DNA of 64,000 nucleotides. It comes from Abiotrophia defectiva ATCC 49176 (GTDB lineage: Bacteria; Bacillota; Bacilli; Lactobacillales; Aerococcaceae). The stretch is from NCBI RefSeq assembly GCF_000160075.2, contig NZ_KI535340.1, positions 763,905 to 827,904 on the forward strand, written 5' to 3'. Below are positions 8,935 through 18,200 of the stretch, in pieces; positions within the stretch are counted from its first letter, which is position 1, and each line of letters begins with the position of its first letter. The notes below the pieces were generated by a model. It searched no databases and was not told where the DNA came from. It saw only the letters and a list, made by a program, of their open reading frames with translations. The position numbers were made by a program, and so were the translations under genes.

Positions 8935-9667
8935 GAGACTCGCCTTCTTCCTTACGCCCTGCCAAATTCAAATAGATGGCTTCCAGGCTTTGGTCGGGAT
9001 GTTCCGCCTTGAGCTCTGCCACGGTCCCATAGAAGATTAATTCTCCCTTCTTAAGGATAGCCAGGCGATCACAGATTTGCTCGGCTACTTCTAAGACATG
9101 GGTAGAAAAGAGTACGGTCTTGCCCTTGTCTGCATGGGCCCGCATGAGTTGCTTGAGGTCAAAAGCAGCCTGAGGATCCAAACCGGTCATAGGCTCGTCA
9201 AGCACCCAGATATCTGGGTCAGACAGCAGGGCCCCAATGACGAAAACCTTCTGCCGCATACCGTGTGAGAAGGTCTCAATGACTTCATAGCGGTGGCTGG
9301 CAAAATCAAAGAGATGAAGCAAATCTACTAGTCGTTTTTCATAATCCTGGCTGTTTAGGCCATAAGAGGCAGCCACCAAGTCCCAGAATTCCTGGGCCGT
9401 CAGGCGTAGGAAGAGGTCTGGTGAGTCAGCCACATAGCCAATCTTTTGCTTGATTCTTAGCCGGTGACTAGCTAAGTCCAAGCCATCGACTAGGATTTTG
9501 CCTGCAGTCGGGTTAATGACGGAGACTAGGGATTTGATGGTAGTGGATTTACCGGCCCCATTATGGCCGATTAGGCCGACAATTTGGCCTTCTTGGATGC
9601 TAAGGTTGAGATTTTTGAGGGCTTGAGTGGCCCCGTAAGTTTTAGAGACGTCTTGGAATTCAATCAT
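8924..9667 (-). CDS. ABC transporter ATP-binding protein, EcsA/CcmA-like
   Basis: This 247-residue ATPase has Walker A GHNGAGKST (about residues 34-42), a signature-like SHGMRQKV in place of LSGGQ, and Walker B VLDEPMTGLD. It is the drug/peptide exporter type and must pair with the permease whose gene it overlaps. It is preceded by the small two-helix membrane protein, 24 bases away. Confidence 0.9.
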   Translation of the reverse strand: MIEFQDVSKTYGATQALKNLNLSIQEGQIVGLIGHNGAGKSTTIKSLVSVINPTAGKILVDGLDLASHRLRIKQKIGYVADSPDLFLRLTAQEFWDLVAASYGLNSQDYEKRLVDLLHLFDFASHRYEVIETFSHGMRQKVFVIGALLSDPDIWVLDEPMTGLDPQAAFDLKQLMRAHADKGKTVLFSTHVLEVAEQICDRLAILKKGELIFYGTVAELKAEHPDQSLEAIYLNLAGRKEEGESHAS

Positions 9668-9691
9668 GGGAATTACCTCCTAATCTGCTGA

Positions 9692-9889
9692 TTACTTCTT
9701 ATTTTTTCTCTGTTGCCAATAAACAAATACGAAGAAACTAAGGCCTAAAATCAGGCCAATGCTAATTCGCAGGGTCGAATCCATCTGAATGAGGGATTCC
9801 TGCCAGTAGCCCATGCCACGAGACAGGGCGATGGCAATCAGACCCATACCTGCCAGAATGGCTAGCCATCTTAGATAGTTAGTTTTCAT
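9692..9889 (-). CDS. Small two-helix membrane protein
   Basis: This 65-residue protein has two hydrophobic helices (about 7-25 and 39-58) and a basic C-terminus QQRKNKK. The ATG at 9889 is chosen because GAGGAGG is six bases before it and abuts the alternative ATG at 9895. It overlaps the end of the DUF3278 gene by 11 bases. No family is recognised; the operon context suggests an accessory to the ABC exporter. Confidence 0.7.
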   Translation of the reverse strand: MKTNYLRWLAILAGMGLIAIALSRGMGYWQESLIQMDSTLRISIGLILGLSFFVFVYWQQRKNKK

Positions 9890-10466
9890 GGTCATCCTCC
9901 TCTTGACTAGCGTCTAGGTCTTCTTCTAGGCCAGCTTGGCCATCTCGCAAACGCCGACGTCCTACTATGTAGGTCACAATCCCGAAGAAGACCCCTCCTA
10001 AGGCATTAATGATAATGAAGCGCCACTGGGTCAGATGAGCCATGCCATCTTCCCCCAAGAGGGCCCCGATGGCTGCTAGGGAAAAGTGCATCCAAACAGC
10101 GAAGAAGATTCCCGCCTTAAGGGCTGACCAGACTAAGTCTTTGAGGGCTTGCTGGACCTTATTAGGTTCGACTTCTAAGGCATCTAGCTTAAGGCGATGA
10201 ACCTTGGTCGCCACATAGGTGTTGAGCCCTAATAGAACCAAGAGATTACATCCAAGCATGCCCCAAAAGGCCCACTCGGGTTGGAAGTACCAGAGAAAAT
10301 AGGCTGCGACGTTGGCCAAGCCAAGATAGGGCAGCAAGATCAGATAGGCCTTGTTGCCAATCTTATTGATTTCGGCCATGCGATATTCGTCTAAGTTCTG
10401 TACCCCGTAAAAGCGGCGGATCCAGTTCTCCCAGCTAAATTTCTTATGCTTGTGTGGTTGATTCAT
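9879..10466 (-). CDS. DUF3278-like membrane protein
   Basis: This 195-residue protein has an N-terminal WIRRFYGVQNLDEYR segment and IGNKAYLI, which resemble DUF3278 proteins of lactobacilli, followed by four helices and an acidic tail (LEEDLDASQEEDD). DUF3278 genes often lie next to small XRE regulators and ABC exporters, as here. Function is unknown; it may sense the signal that relieves the XRE repressor. The family call is from memory of the N-terminal pattern. Confidence 0.65.
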   Translation of the reverse strand: MNQPHKHKKFSWENWIRRFYGVQNLDEYRMAEINKIGNKAYLILLPYLGLANVAAYFLWYFQPEWAFWGMLGCNLLVLLGLNTYVATKVHRLKLDALEVEPNKVQQALKDLVWSALKAGIFFAVWMHFSLAAIGALLGEDGMAHLTQWRFIIINALGGVFFGIVTYIVGRRRLRDGQAGLEEDLDASQEEDDHEN

Positions 10467-10659
10467 GCAATTCGACCTCCCAGAATAAGGTATTCAAATC
10501 TGTCTCGAGCGCATAGGCTAGTTTGAGGCAGAGATCCAAGGATGGATTGTACTTGTCATTTTCGATTAGGTTGATGGTTTGTCGGGCGACCCCAACCTCT
10601 TTGGCTAGGGCTAACTGTGAGAGTTTCCGGCTCTGACGTAATTCTCGCACGCGGTTCAT
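10444..10659 (-). CDS. XRE-family transcriptional regulator
   Basis: This 71-residue protein is a single helix-turn-helix domain: LRQSRKLSQLALAKEVGVARQTINLIE (recognition helix in the last third), followed by KYNPSLDLCLKLAYAL. Such short YozG/Cro-like regulators bind palindromes as dimers. It is first in the operon with DUF3278, the 2-TM protein, ATPase and permease, and palindromes flank its own promoter, so it probably represses its own operon. Confidence 0.9.
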   Translation of the reverse strand: MNRVRELRQSRKLSQLALAKEVGVARQTINLIENDKYNPSLDLCLKLAYALETDLNTLFWEVELHESTTQA

Positions 10660-10677
10660 AGCACGCCTTCTTTCTTG

Positions 10678-10741
10678 TGTGTCACATATATGTTACACAT
10701 AGTATAGTCCTTTTGGGAGAGGATGTCAACTATATATGACA
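10678..10741 (-). promoter_or_regulatory. Promoter with two palindromic operators for the XRE-ABC operon
   Basis: On the minus strand TTGACA (10724-10729) and TATACT (10701-10706) are exactly 17 bp apart. A 22-bp near-perfect palindrome with core ACATATATGT (10678-10699) covers the start-site region. A related 18-bp one, with TGTCA/TGACA arms around ACTATATA, covers the -35 (10724-10741). A near-consensus promoter blocked at both ends fits autorepression by the XRE protein. Confidence 0.8.
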
Positions 10742-10774
10742 CTTTTTTGAAGTTAGGCCAAACAAGCAAAAAAA

Positions 10775-10802
10775 CCCATTATATCATATATGATATAATG
10801 GG
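10775..10802 (-). terminator. Terminator of secA (28-bp perfect palindrome)
   Basis: The palindrome has CCCATTATATCATA as its left arm and an exact mirror on the right. It is followed on the minus strand by TTTTTTTG, 8 bases after the secA stop. The stem is AT-rich, but the T run and position support termination. Confidence 0.8.
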
Positions 10803-10810
10803 ATTTTTGA

Positions 10811-13198
10811 TTATGCGTTAACTTGTTCGCGCTCCAAGTTTTGACGGATGTGTGACTTCATAATAAATCGTGTCACGTCAAACTCGATCTCAGCAATCAT
10901 TTCTTGGAAACGTTCGTAACCTTCAGTTTGGTATTCAGTTAATGGGTTGGTTTGAGCGTAAGCCCGCAAGCCGACCCCTTGGCGTAGGTGATCCATCATG
11001 TCGATGTGATCGGTCCACTTGCTGTCTACCACACGTAGGATAATCACTTTCTCGAATTCCAAGACTTGTTCTGGACCATAAAGCATGTCGAGTTTTTCTT
11101 GGAAGACCTTCATGGCAGTCCCATAGAGGGTTTCAACTAATTCTTTAGCTGATTTGCCCTCTAGGTCTTGGAGACTTAATTGTTCTGGGTTGACGAGGTT
11201 AGCGTGCGCGTAATCCAAGAGACCACGGTAGTTCCAGTCTTTCTTGTCGCCTTCAGTCACCGCTTCAACTTCGCGGATGATGGTACGTTTGATCATCCCC
11301 TTAACTGCGTCAGTTAAGTTGTCTGTTTCGTTGATGACTTGTTGACGTTGGCTATAGATAACTTCACGTTGTTCACGCATGACTTCGTCATATTCCAAGA
11401 CGTTCTTACGTGTATCGTAGTTGTTCCCTTCAACGCGTTTTTGCGCAGATTCTACTTGGCGGGAGAGGAAACGGCTGGTAATCGCCATATCTTCCATCTC
11501 TTCATCCGTCACATTGAGACGTTCCCACATGGCTTTGATTCGGTCAGAACCGAAACGACGCATGAGGTCATCTTCTAATGATAGGTAGAATTGGGAAGCA
11601 CCTGGGTCCCCTTGACGACCGGAACGACCACGGAGCTGGTTATCAATACGACGAGATTCGTGACGCTCAGTCCCGATCACGCAGAGACCACCTAATTCCT
11701 TAACACCGTGACCTAACTTAATGTCAGTACCACGACCGGCCATGTTGGTCGCGATGGTAACGGCACCACGTTGGCCCGCTTGCATAACGATTTCCGCTTC
11801 CTTGAAGTGGTTCTTAGCGTTGAGGACTTCGTGAGGAATGCCTTCCTTGGTCAAGAGATTAGACAGGTATTCAGAGGTTTCAACGGCAACCGTACCAACC
11901 AAGATTGGTTGACCCTTGCTGTGGCGTTCCTTAATGTCAGCCACCACTGCCTTGAATTTAGATTTAAGACTTGGATAAAGTTGGTCTGGCGCATCCACCC
12001 GTTGTACTGGACGGTTGGTTGGAATCACGACTACGTTCATGCCATAGATTTCGCGGAATTCTTCTTCCTCGGTCTTGGCTGTCCCGGTCATCCCTGACAA
12101 CTTCTCATACATACGGAAGTAGTTTTGGAAGGTGATAGTCGCCATAGTCTTAGACTCGTCTTCGATTTCAACGTTTTCCTTGGCTTCGATGGCTTGGTGG
12201 AGACCGTCAGAGTAACGACGACCGTCCATGATACGACCCGTAAATGGATCGACAATCTTAACCTTGCCTTCGTCAACCACGTAGTCGATGTCGTGCAACA
12301 TAATGTAGTTAGCACGCAAAGCTTGGTCAATGTGGTGAACTAAGACAGAGTTGTTAACATCGTAGAGGTTTTCTAGACGGAAGACACGTTCAGCCTTGTC
12401 AACCCCTTGGTCAGTTAGGGAGATGGTCTTAGAAGTCAAGTCAATAGTATAGTCTTCTTCAGCCTTCAAGCCCTTTGCGAAGTAGTCTGCCCGAGTATAG
12501 AGAGCCGTTGATTTCTCAGCTTGACCAGAGATAATCAGTGGGGTACGAGCTTCATCGACTAAGATGGAGTCCACTTCATCGACTACCGCAAAGTGCAATG
12601 GACGTTGTACCATTTGCTCCTTGTAAACCACCATGTTATCACGGAGGTAGTCAAAGCCTAATTCGTTGTTAGTAGAATAAGTGATGTCACAGTTGTAAGC
12701 TTCACGCTTCTCAGCAGCTGACATGCTGTTGAGGTTAAGCCCGACAGTCAAACCTAGGAATTCGTAGACAGCCCCCATTTCCTTGGAGTCACGGGTTGCT
12801 AAGTATTCGTTAACGGTCACGACGTGAACCCCTTTGCCAGTTAGGGCATTGAGGTATACCGGCATGGTTTCGGTCAAGGTTTTCCCTTCCCCGGTACGCA
12901 TTTCGGCAATGTTACCGCCATGGATGACAATCCCACCTTGGATTTGGACGCGGTATGGGAAGAGACCCAAGACACGACGGTCCGCTTCACGCACAACAGC
13001 GAAAGCTTCTACCAAGAGGTCGTCTAATTTAGTACCTGCTTCCAGGCGTTTCTTAAATTCAGCCGTTTGGGCGCGTAATTCTTCATCGCTCATGGCCTTG
13101 TATTTGTCTTCTAACGCCATGACTTGGTCGGCAATACGACCTGTCCGGCGCAATTCTGCTTTATCGTTTTCAACGAGGTTTCTTAGAAAATTAGCCAT
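10811..13198 (-). CDS. secA: Preprotein translocase ATPase SecA
   Basis: SecA drives protein export through SecYEG. The 795-residue product has Walker A MRTGEGKT, the DEAD-like [12 protein letters not shown], the helicase motif [13 protein letters not shown] and [13 protein letters not shown]. The ATG at 13198 ([12 protein letters not shown]) is chosen because AAAGGAG lies before it; the open frame extends further upstream without a start signal. The protein ends at [12 protein letters not shown] and lacks the C-terminal CxCxSGKxxKxCHG zinc-binding tail that most SecA1 proteins have. hpf is upstream. Confidence 0.97.
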   Translation of the reverse strand: MANFLRNLVENDKAELRRTGRIADQVMALEDKYKAMSDEELRAQTAEFKKRLEAGTKLDDLLVEAFAVVREADRRVLGLFPYRVQIQGGIVIHGGNIAEMRTGEGKTLTETMPVYLNALTGKGVHVVTVNEYLATRDSKEMGAVYEFLGLTVGLNLNSMSAAEKREAYNCDITYSTNNELGFDYLRDNMVVYKEQMVQRPLHFAVVDEVDSILVDEARTPLIISGQAEKSTALYTRADYFAKGLKAEEDYTIDLTSKTISLTDQGVDKAERVFRLENLYDVNNSVLVHHIDQALRANYIMLHDIDYVVDEGKVKIVDPFTGRIMDGRRYSDGLHQAIEAKENVEIEDESKTMATITFQNYFRMYEKLSGMTGTAKTEEEEFREIYGMNVVVIPTNRPVQRVDAPDQLYPSLKSKFKAVVADIKERHSKGQPILVGTVAVETSEYLSNLLTKEGIPHEVLNAKNHFKEAEIVMQAGQRGAVTIATNMAGRGTDIKLGHGVKELGGLCVIGTERHESRRIDNQLRGRSGRQGDPGASQFYLSLEDDLMRRFGSDRIKAMWERLNVTDEEMEDMAITSRFLSRQVESAQKRVEGNNYDTRKNVLEYDEVMREQREVIYSQRQQVINETDNLTDAVKGMIKRTIIREVEAVTEGDKKDWNYRGLLDYAHANLVNPEQLSLQDLEGKSAKELVETLYGTAMKVFQEKLDMLYGPEQVLEFEKVIILRVVDSKWTDHIDMMDHLRQGVGLRAYAQTNPLTEYQTEGYERFQEMIAEIEFDVTRFIMKSHIRQNLEREQVNA

Positions 13199-13252
13199 TA
13201 ATAATCTCCTTTGTTTATCTACATCATAAGTTATGCCTAATGCATCTATTCT

Positions 13253-13281
13253 ATTATAGCAGAATCCGTGCAGAATTTGAA
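13253..13281 (-). promoter_or_regulatory. Likely secA promoter
   Basis: The minus strand has TTCAAA, a 17-bp spacer and TGCTATAAT (extended -10). It lies about 55 bases upstream of the secA start codon and downstream of the hpf terminator. Confidence 0.65.
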
Positions 13282-13386
13282 TGTTTTTATCCCAAAAAAT
13301 GAAAAAAAGCCCGACTGGACTTCTTTCCTGCAAGGATTGGATCTAGCGCCCTAAATAATAGCCCGTTAGTATCCAGCCAAACAAGA

Positions 13387-13412
13387 AAGGCGAGACCAGG
13401 GTCTCGCCTTTT
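13387..13412 (-). terminator. Terminator after hpf
   Basis: A 10-bp stem AAGGCGAGAC / GTCTCGCCTT with a 4-base loop lies 17 bases beyond the hpf stop, with a T-rich tail on the minus strand. Confidence 0.8.
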
Positions 13413-13428
13413 CATAATCAACTTTAGC

Positions 13429-13989
13429 TTAGAGTTCTGCCGTCTCAATCAAGCCATAACGGCCATCTTTACGACGATAGACAATGCTGAATTCTTCTGT
13501 TTCTGCGTCTGTGTAGACGAAGAAGTCATGGCCCAGCATGTTCATTTGTAATACCGCTTCTTCGCTACTCATTGGTTTGAGGCTAATGCGTTTTGACCGC
13601 ACGATATCTAGCTCAGGTTCTTCGCTAGCAGGTTCACTTGCCTGGTTGAGGAGGGCATCATAAGCCCCTGCATCACCATGAACTTCGCGATATTTACGGT
13701 GAATTTTTGTTTTATGTTTACGCACTTGGCGTTCGAGTTTATCCACCACCAGGTCAATACTTGCATATAAATCTGGGTTGGTTTCTTCCGCACGCAACAC
13801 TAGGAAGGAGAGCGGAATGGTCACTTCGGCTTTAGCTGTCTTGTCGGGATATACCTTGAGGTTAACGTAAGCCGTCGCATCTGGGGCATTGTCGAAGAAA
13901 CGCTCTAACTTGCTAACTTTCTTCTCTGCATAGTCACGGATGGCTTTGGTCACTTCAATATTTTCTCCGCGTACATTATAGTTAAACAT
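13429..13989 (-). CDS. hpf: Long-form ribosome hibernation promoting factor
   Basis: This 186-residue protein has the N-terminal RaiA/HPF domain (MFNYNVRGENIEVTKAIRDY...KVSKLERFF) and the C-terminal domain (about 130-186, KRISLKPMSSEEAVLQMNML...FVYTDAETEEFSIVYRRKDG) that dimerises 70S ribosomes into 100S particles in stationary phase. The ATG at 13989 has GAGGGAT at good spacing; the ATG five codons upstream does not. An extended -10 promoter precedes it. hpf between comF and secA is a conserved Firmicute order. Confidence 0.95.
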   Translation of the reverse strand: MFNYNVRGENIEVTKAIRDYAEKKVSKLERFFDNAPDATAYVNLKVYPDKTAKAEVTIPLSFLVLRAEETNPDLYASIDLVVDKLERQVRKHKTKIHRKYREVHGDAGAYDALLNQASEPASEEPELDIVRSKRISLKPMSSEEAVLQMNMLGHDFFVYTDAETEEFSIVYRRKDGRYGLIETAEL

Positions 13990-14079
13990 AACCGAATCCC
14001 TCATTTCTGTTGGTGATTAATAGGGTTAATCCCGGGATCTTAATCCTATTGTCAAGCAGCTTATCTTCTGCTTATGTTT

Positions 14080-14108
14080 ATTATAGCATACCCATCCTAA
14101 GATTGAAA
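14080..14108 (-). promoter_or_regulatory. Likely hpf promoter
   Basis: The minus strand has TTTCAA, a 17-bp spacer and TGCTATAAT (extended -10), about 90 bases upstream of the hpf start codon. Confidence 0.6.
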
Positions 14109-14122
14109 GCGGAAACACTCAA

Positions 14123-14896
14123 TTATTTTTCTGCACGCCCTTCACGGAATAAAGAAAAGGAATAGAGGGGGATTTGCCGAATTTTTGCTACAGGATACAA
14201 CAAGGATTTGGCCCGCAAGAGGGTGCTCCCTGTTGTGTAAACATCATCAAATAGCCACCATTCGCCCCTAGGCAAGTGAGCTAACATTTCTTCCTTGAGG
14301 GCAAAAACTTGACCTAGCGCTAGGCGTTGTTGCCGGCTCTTACTAGCTTGCTTGACCCCGTCCCCCACATAGTCAAAAGGACAAACCACCTTCAAGCCCG
14401 CCACTTCTAAAAGCTGGCGCGTGGCATGAAATTGGCGTTGGGCCAAACTGGCTGGCGACGAGGGCAAGACCAACCAATGGGCCTTTGGATGTTGACTGGC
14501 AAAGGCCCTCAAGCGCTGAGCAGGGGCCTGGGCCTGGCGAATATCTCCTAAGTATTTGTAGCTGTGGAGCCATTGGCGCAGGGCCCCTTGATAGGGACAG
14601 AGGGCCTGGTGATGGATTAAGTCGATGGGATAGCGGCTGAGCCAGGCCTGACATTCTTGGCAATAGGCATGTTGATCCTGCCAGATAGCCACAGCATGAT
14701 AGGGATCCCGGGCCTCCTGGGACAAGGCCCGACCGCAACCCCAGCAAATGACCTGGCCTTCAATCTTAGTCTGCCAGAGGTCTTGGCAGGTGCGACAGAG
14801 AACTGACTCAGGCAAGGGAGCCCAAGCTAGGTAGTCCCAGATGGTCGGGCCCTGATGGCAGGCTTCTTGGCACATGATACACTTCAAACTGTCCAC
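14123..14896 (-). CDS. comFC: Competence protein ComFC (phosphoribosyltransferase-like)
   Basis: This 257-residue protein has an N-terminal zinc ribbon region with paired cysteines (CIMCQEAC, CRTCQDLW, CWGCG, CQECQAW) and a C-terminal phosphoribosyltransferase fold with the PRPP loop LFDDVYTTGSTL at about residues 215-226. ComFC acts with ComFA in uptake of transforming DNA. It begins 3 bases after comFA, so the two are co-transcribed. Confidence 0.9.
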   Translation of the reverse strand: MDSLKCIMCQEACHQGPTIWDYLAWAPLPESVLCRTCQDLWQTKIEGQVICWGCGRALSQEARDPYHAVAIWQDQHAYCQECQAWLSRYPIDLIHHQALCPYQGALRQWLHSYKYLGDIRQAQAPAQRLRAFASQHPKAHWLVLPSSPASLAQRQFHATRQLLEVAGLKVVCPFDYVGDGVKQASKSRQQRLALGQVFALKEEMLAHLPRGEWWLFDDVYTTGSTLLRAKSLLYPVAKIRQIPLYSFSLFREGRAEK

Positions 14897-14899
14897 CTC

Positions 14900-16285
14900 C
14901 TAGTTGACCCGCAAAAGCCCGCGCGCTCGAGCTGTCTGATTGAGGGCCCTAAGTTGCTGAATGGCCTGGCGCATGGCAAGACTTTGCCCCTGATGCAACC
15001 ACCAAAGGGCACCTGACGGCTGATCAGCGCTTCGCCCTACCCGTCCGCTCATTTGCATGAGGCTGGCCCGCGTATAGAGCTCATCATCTGCTCCCAGAAT
15101 ACAGACCTGGCAATGGGGCAGGGTCACACCACGCTCTAGAATGGTCGTCGTCACCAACAAATCTAGTTCCCCTTGCCTTAGCGCCATGACCTTGTCCTGG
15201 CGCTTGGGGTCACTGGCATGAACTGAGCTTAGGGCCAGATTCGGCAGTAAAGGCTTCAAAAGGCGACCACAGGCCTGGGCCTGGGGAATATGGGGCACAA
15301 AGAGTAATTTTGGTCCCTCTAGATGGCCGAAGCGCTGCAAAATCTGCTTAAGCGGCTTAATCAAGCGACCAGCTGCTAAGCCCTTAGGCCAGTCATCCAC
15401 CCACTGCAACTGCGGCAGAGGTAAGGGATGACCATGATAGCGAGCCGGCAATTGTTGGCAGACCAAGCGCCCCGCCTCCCAGTCCGACAAGAGCCGGTCA
15501 TCCGGTGTGGCGGTCAGATAAACTAATAAACCTCCCGGCTTAAGGGCTCGCCTTACTGCCTCATGCAAGGCACGAGAATCCACATAGGGAAAGGCATCCA
15601 CCTCATCTACAATCAAGCAATCAAAAGCCTGATAAGCACGTAGCAGTTGGTGAGTTGTCGCCAGTGTCAGCGGCTTGAGCTCATAGCTATCCTGGCTCCC
15701 CCCATAGAGAACCTGACAGTCTAAGCCAGCAAAGGCTGCCTTAACCCGAGGCGCCAGCTCTAAGCAGACATCAATTCGGGGCGAGGCCAGACAGACCCGG
15801 CCTCCATCCATGAGCACCTGCTCCAAGAGAGGAAAAACCAACTCGGTCTTGCCGGCGCCGGTGACCGCCCAAACTAATTGAGGTCGCCGTTCCTGGCCCC
15901 GCCAAGCTGCGACTAGCTTCTGGGCAATTTCAGCCTGACTAGGCGTCAATTCCCCCTGCCAAGTCAGCGGAGACTGGCTCAGGGGCCGCCCCGCTGGAGC
16001 CGGCTGACAATAAAGTCGTTGACCCGACATGACGCGGCCCAAAGATAGGCAGTCCAAGCAATAAGTCCTAGGCTGACCGTCCAGTCCCTGGAAGGTCCAA
16101 AACTGACGCGGATCCTGGTTACCACAACGGCCGCAGACCCAGGGCGGACCCGTCAAGGCTGGCTTTGAAGGCAGACTAGCTAGCCAAGTTTCTTGGTTCT
16201 GCCCCCTAGCTTCCGTCGCCTTCCACACTTCTTGAACTTCTGCCTGGGTTAAACAGCGACCTGCTAGATAATCCTGAACTCCCAT
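14900..16285 (-). CDS. comFA: Competence helicase ComFA
   Basis: This 461-residue superfamily 2 helicase is the proposed motor pulling transforming single-stranded DNA into the cytoplasm. It has a four-cysteine zinc site (CGRCGNQD...CLDCL, about residues 72-100), Walker A VTGAGKTE, DEVD box, TATPDD (motif III) and motif VI QMSGRVGRSADQ. The ATG at 16285 follows GGAGGGATAG. I see no SigX CIN box (TACGAATA) or clear ComK box upstream, so how competence would control it is unclear. Confidence 0.93.
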   Translation of the reverse strand: MGVQDYLAGRCLTQAEVQEVWKATEARGQNQETWLASLPSKPALTGPPWVCGRCGNQDPRQFWTFQGLDGQPRTYCLDCLSLGRVMSGQRLYCQPAPAGRPLSQSPLTWQGELTPSQAEIAQKLVAAWRGQERRPQLVWAVTGAGKTELVFPLLEQVLMDGGRVCLASPRIDVCLELAPRVKAAFAGLDCQVLYGGSQDSYELKPLTLATTHQLLRAYQAFDCLIVDEVDAFPYVDSRALHEAVRRALKPGGLLVYLTATPDDRLLSDWEAGRLVCQQLPARYHGHPLPLPQLQWVDDWPKGLAAGRLIKPLKQILQRFGHLEGPKLLFVPHIPQAQACGRLLKPLLPNLALSSVHASDPKRQDKVMALRQGELDLLVTTTILERGVTLPHCQVCILGADDELYTRASLMQMSGRVGRSADQPSGALWWLHQGQSLAMRQAIQQLRALNQTARARGLLRVN

Positions 16286-16365
16286 TTCTATCCCTCCCTC
16301 TATAAATACCCAAAAGAGGGAATTTTGGCACTTTTTTCCTTCTAACATTTTAATGACAAAACAAA

Positions 16366-16392
16366 AAGACTAGAACCTTAGGTCCTAGTCTT
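16366..16392 (-). terminator. Terminator of the Na/Pi transporter gene
   Basis: A 12-bp stem with one mismatch (AAGACTAGAACC / GGTCCTAGTCTT) lies 8 bases past the stop codon, with TTTTTGTTTTG following on the minus strand. Confidence 0.8.
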
Positions 16393-16399
16393 AATCATT

Positions 16400-18040
16400 T
16401 TAGTCTTGTTGTTCAACGAATTTCCAACTTGGGTGGATGGTGTTCATTTCTTGGGCGATGTTGAGACAGTGGTCGCCAATCCGCTCGAAGTCGGTCAGAA
16501 TCTTAGCGAAGTGGACGCTGTTGCTAGTCCCACAGACCTTGCTCTTCAGCCGTTGAATTTGCATGCGTTCGAAGGTCTCGTAGGCTTGGTCGATTAATTG
16601 TTCTTGGTTGTTGACTTCTTCCAGGTTGTCGCCCACGGTCTCCTTGAGCTGGTCTAAGATTTCTAGAGCCAAGCGTGACATAGTCGTCAACTCTTCCCGC
16701 GCTTCTTCAGACAGGTCGTGCTTGCTGTCATGAATTAGGAGCAAGCGCTCCATAATGTTAGTGGCGTGGTCGCCTAGCCTCTCCAGGTCAGAGGCAATCT
16801 TGACATATTCACCACTCTGCAAGTTGGCATCATGAGTCAGAGACATAGCCGCATATTGGACAATCTGTTGGTTGAGCTCGTCAATATCTTGCTCGCGACT
16901 CTTTAATTCCGCTACCTTGTCTTCGATATCTGACGCATTATAGAGGCTGAAAGCCAAGGCCACATTTTGGCGTACCAAGCCTAACATATTCATGACTTCC
17001 TTGTAGAGTTGCGCCCCCATCATGGTGGTCAAACCAACATGGTATTCTTGATTGAAGATGTTGAAGTCCAGGTGACGAACCACACTTGGAGTTGGCTCTT
17101 GTGGTAAGTCTGGCAGGAAAACATAGGTCAGACGCACCAATTGATCGCCAAAAGGCAAGAGTAAGAAGGTAGTCACCACGTTGAAGATAGTATGAACGTT
17201 GGCGATTTGGACTGGCACATTGCCTGGTGTCAGGCCCTCCATCCAGTGGACAAATGGCGTTGTCATGCTAATAGCCACGAAAATAATGGTCCCAATGACG
17301 TTAAATAAGAGATGGATTAAGGTTGCCCGTTTGGCATTGCGCTCGGAACCAATCGAAGCCAGAATGGCGGTAATACAGGTCCCGATGTTTTGCCCGAAGA
17401 GGACATAAATGGCACTTGGCAAGGTGACCACGCCACTGAGGGCCAAGGTCTGCAAGATCCCAACCGAGGCTGAACTGGACTGAATCACCGCAGTAAAGAT
17501 AGCACCGACCGCAATCCCCAGCAATGGATTCTCGAATTTAGCCAAGAGGCCAGTAAATTCTGGCATATAGCGGAGTGGCTCCATGGATTGGGACATGTGC
17601 TCCAGCCCCATGAAGAGCATACCAAGCCCAATTAGGACTTGACCCACTGCTGCGGAGCGGCCTTTGGCTGCGAACATAGCCAGGAGAACCCCAGCGAAGA
17701 GAATAAGTGGCGCATAGGCCGAGAAGTTCAAGGCAATCAACTGCCCGGTAATGGTGGTCCCGATATTGGCCCCCATGATAATCCAGACCGCACTTCTGAG
17801 GTCCATCAAACCCGAGTTAACGAACCCAATGGCCATAACCGTGGTTGCGGAAGAAGATTGAGTCAAGGCAGCGACTAAGGCACCGACCCCTACCCCGATG
17901 AAGCGGTTAGCGGTCAATTTCTCCAGAATCTGCTTGAGGCGACTGCCGGCAGCCGTTTCTAGCCCTTGAGACATGAGGGTCATCCCGTAGAGGAAGAGAC
18001 CCAAACCACCCAAGAGGCCGAAAATATTCGTTAATGCCAT
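16400..18040 (-). CDS. Na+/phosphate cotransporter (NptA/YjbB type) with PhoU domain
   Basis: This 546-residue protein has two inverted Na/Pi cotransport repeats, each with a QSSSA motif (LTQSSSATTVM near residue 61 and IQSSSASVGI near 186), about eight helices, and a C-terminal PhoU-like helical domain (about 330-540). The family moves phosphate with sodium, and in bacteria is often thought to export excess phosphate. A TGCTATACT extended -10 lies upstream at 18089-18094. It appears monocistronic, with terminators on both sides. Confidence 0.9.
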   Translation of the reverse strand: MALTNIFGLLGGLGLFLYGMTLMSQGLETAAGSRLKQILEKLTANRFIGVGVGALVAALTQSSSATTVMAIGFVNSGLMDLRSAVWIIMGANIGTTITGQLIALNFSAYAPLILFAGVLLAMFAAKGRSAAVGQVLIGLGMLFMGLEHMSQSMEPLRYMPEFTGLLAKFENPLLGIAVGAIFTAVIQSSSASVGILQTLALSGVVTLPSAIYVLFGQNIGTCITAILASIGSERNAKRATLIHLLFNVIGTIIFVAISMTTPFVHWMEGLTPGNVPVQIANVHTIFNVVTTFLLLPFGDQLVRLTYVFLPDLPQEPTPSVVRHLDFNIFNQEYHVGLTTMMGAQLYKEVMNMLGLVRQNVALAFSLYNASDIEDKVAELKSREQDIDELNQQIVQYAAMSLTHDANLQSGEYVKIASDLERLGDHATNIMERLLLIHDSKHDLSEEAREELTTMSRLALEILDQLKETVGDNLEEVNNQEQLIDQAYETFERMQIQRLKSKVCGTSNSVHFAKILTDFERIGDHCLNIAQEMNTIHPSWKFVEQQD

Positions 18041-18140
18041 GTGATAATTCCCTTTCTTTCAATAGACACGATGATTTCAACTAACTATAGTATAGCAAGA
18101 CTTGTTGGGAAAAAAAAGAAGAAATTAAAAGCAAAAGAAA

Positions 18141-18170
18141 AAGTGGCTAGGACGCTTATCCTAGCCACTT
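18141..18170 (-). terminator. Terminator of the LPxTG surface protein gene
   Basis: A perfect 12-bp stem AAGTGGCTAGGA / TCCTAGCCACTT with a 6-base loop is followed by TTTTTCTTTTG on the minus strand, 31 bases after the stop. Confidence 0.9.
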
Positions 18171-18200
18171 TTATTGCTTTAAAATCGTCCTTAGTTAAGA

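Noticed and set aside
10775..10802. 28-bp palindrome as a third XRE operator
   Set aside because: It shares only a short CATATATG core with the operators and is better explained as the secA terminator because of the T run after it.
11339..12343. Several plus-strand frames opposite secA
   Set aside because: They mirror the highly expressed secA codons and have no independent signals.
14373..14747. 124-residue minus-strand frame inside comFC
   Set aside because: It overlaps comFC in another frame, is Gly/Pro/Leu-rich from codon composition and lacks start signals.
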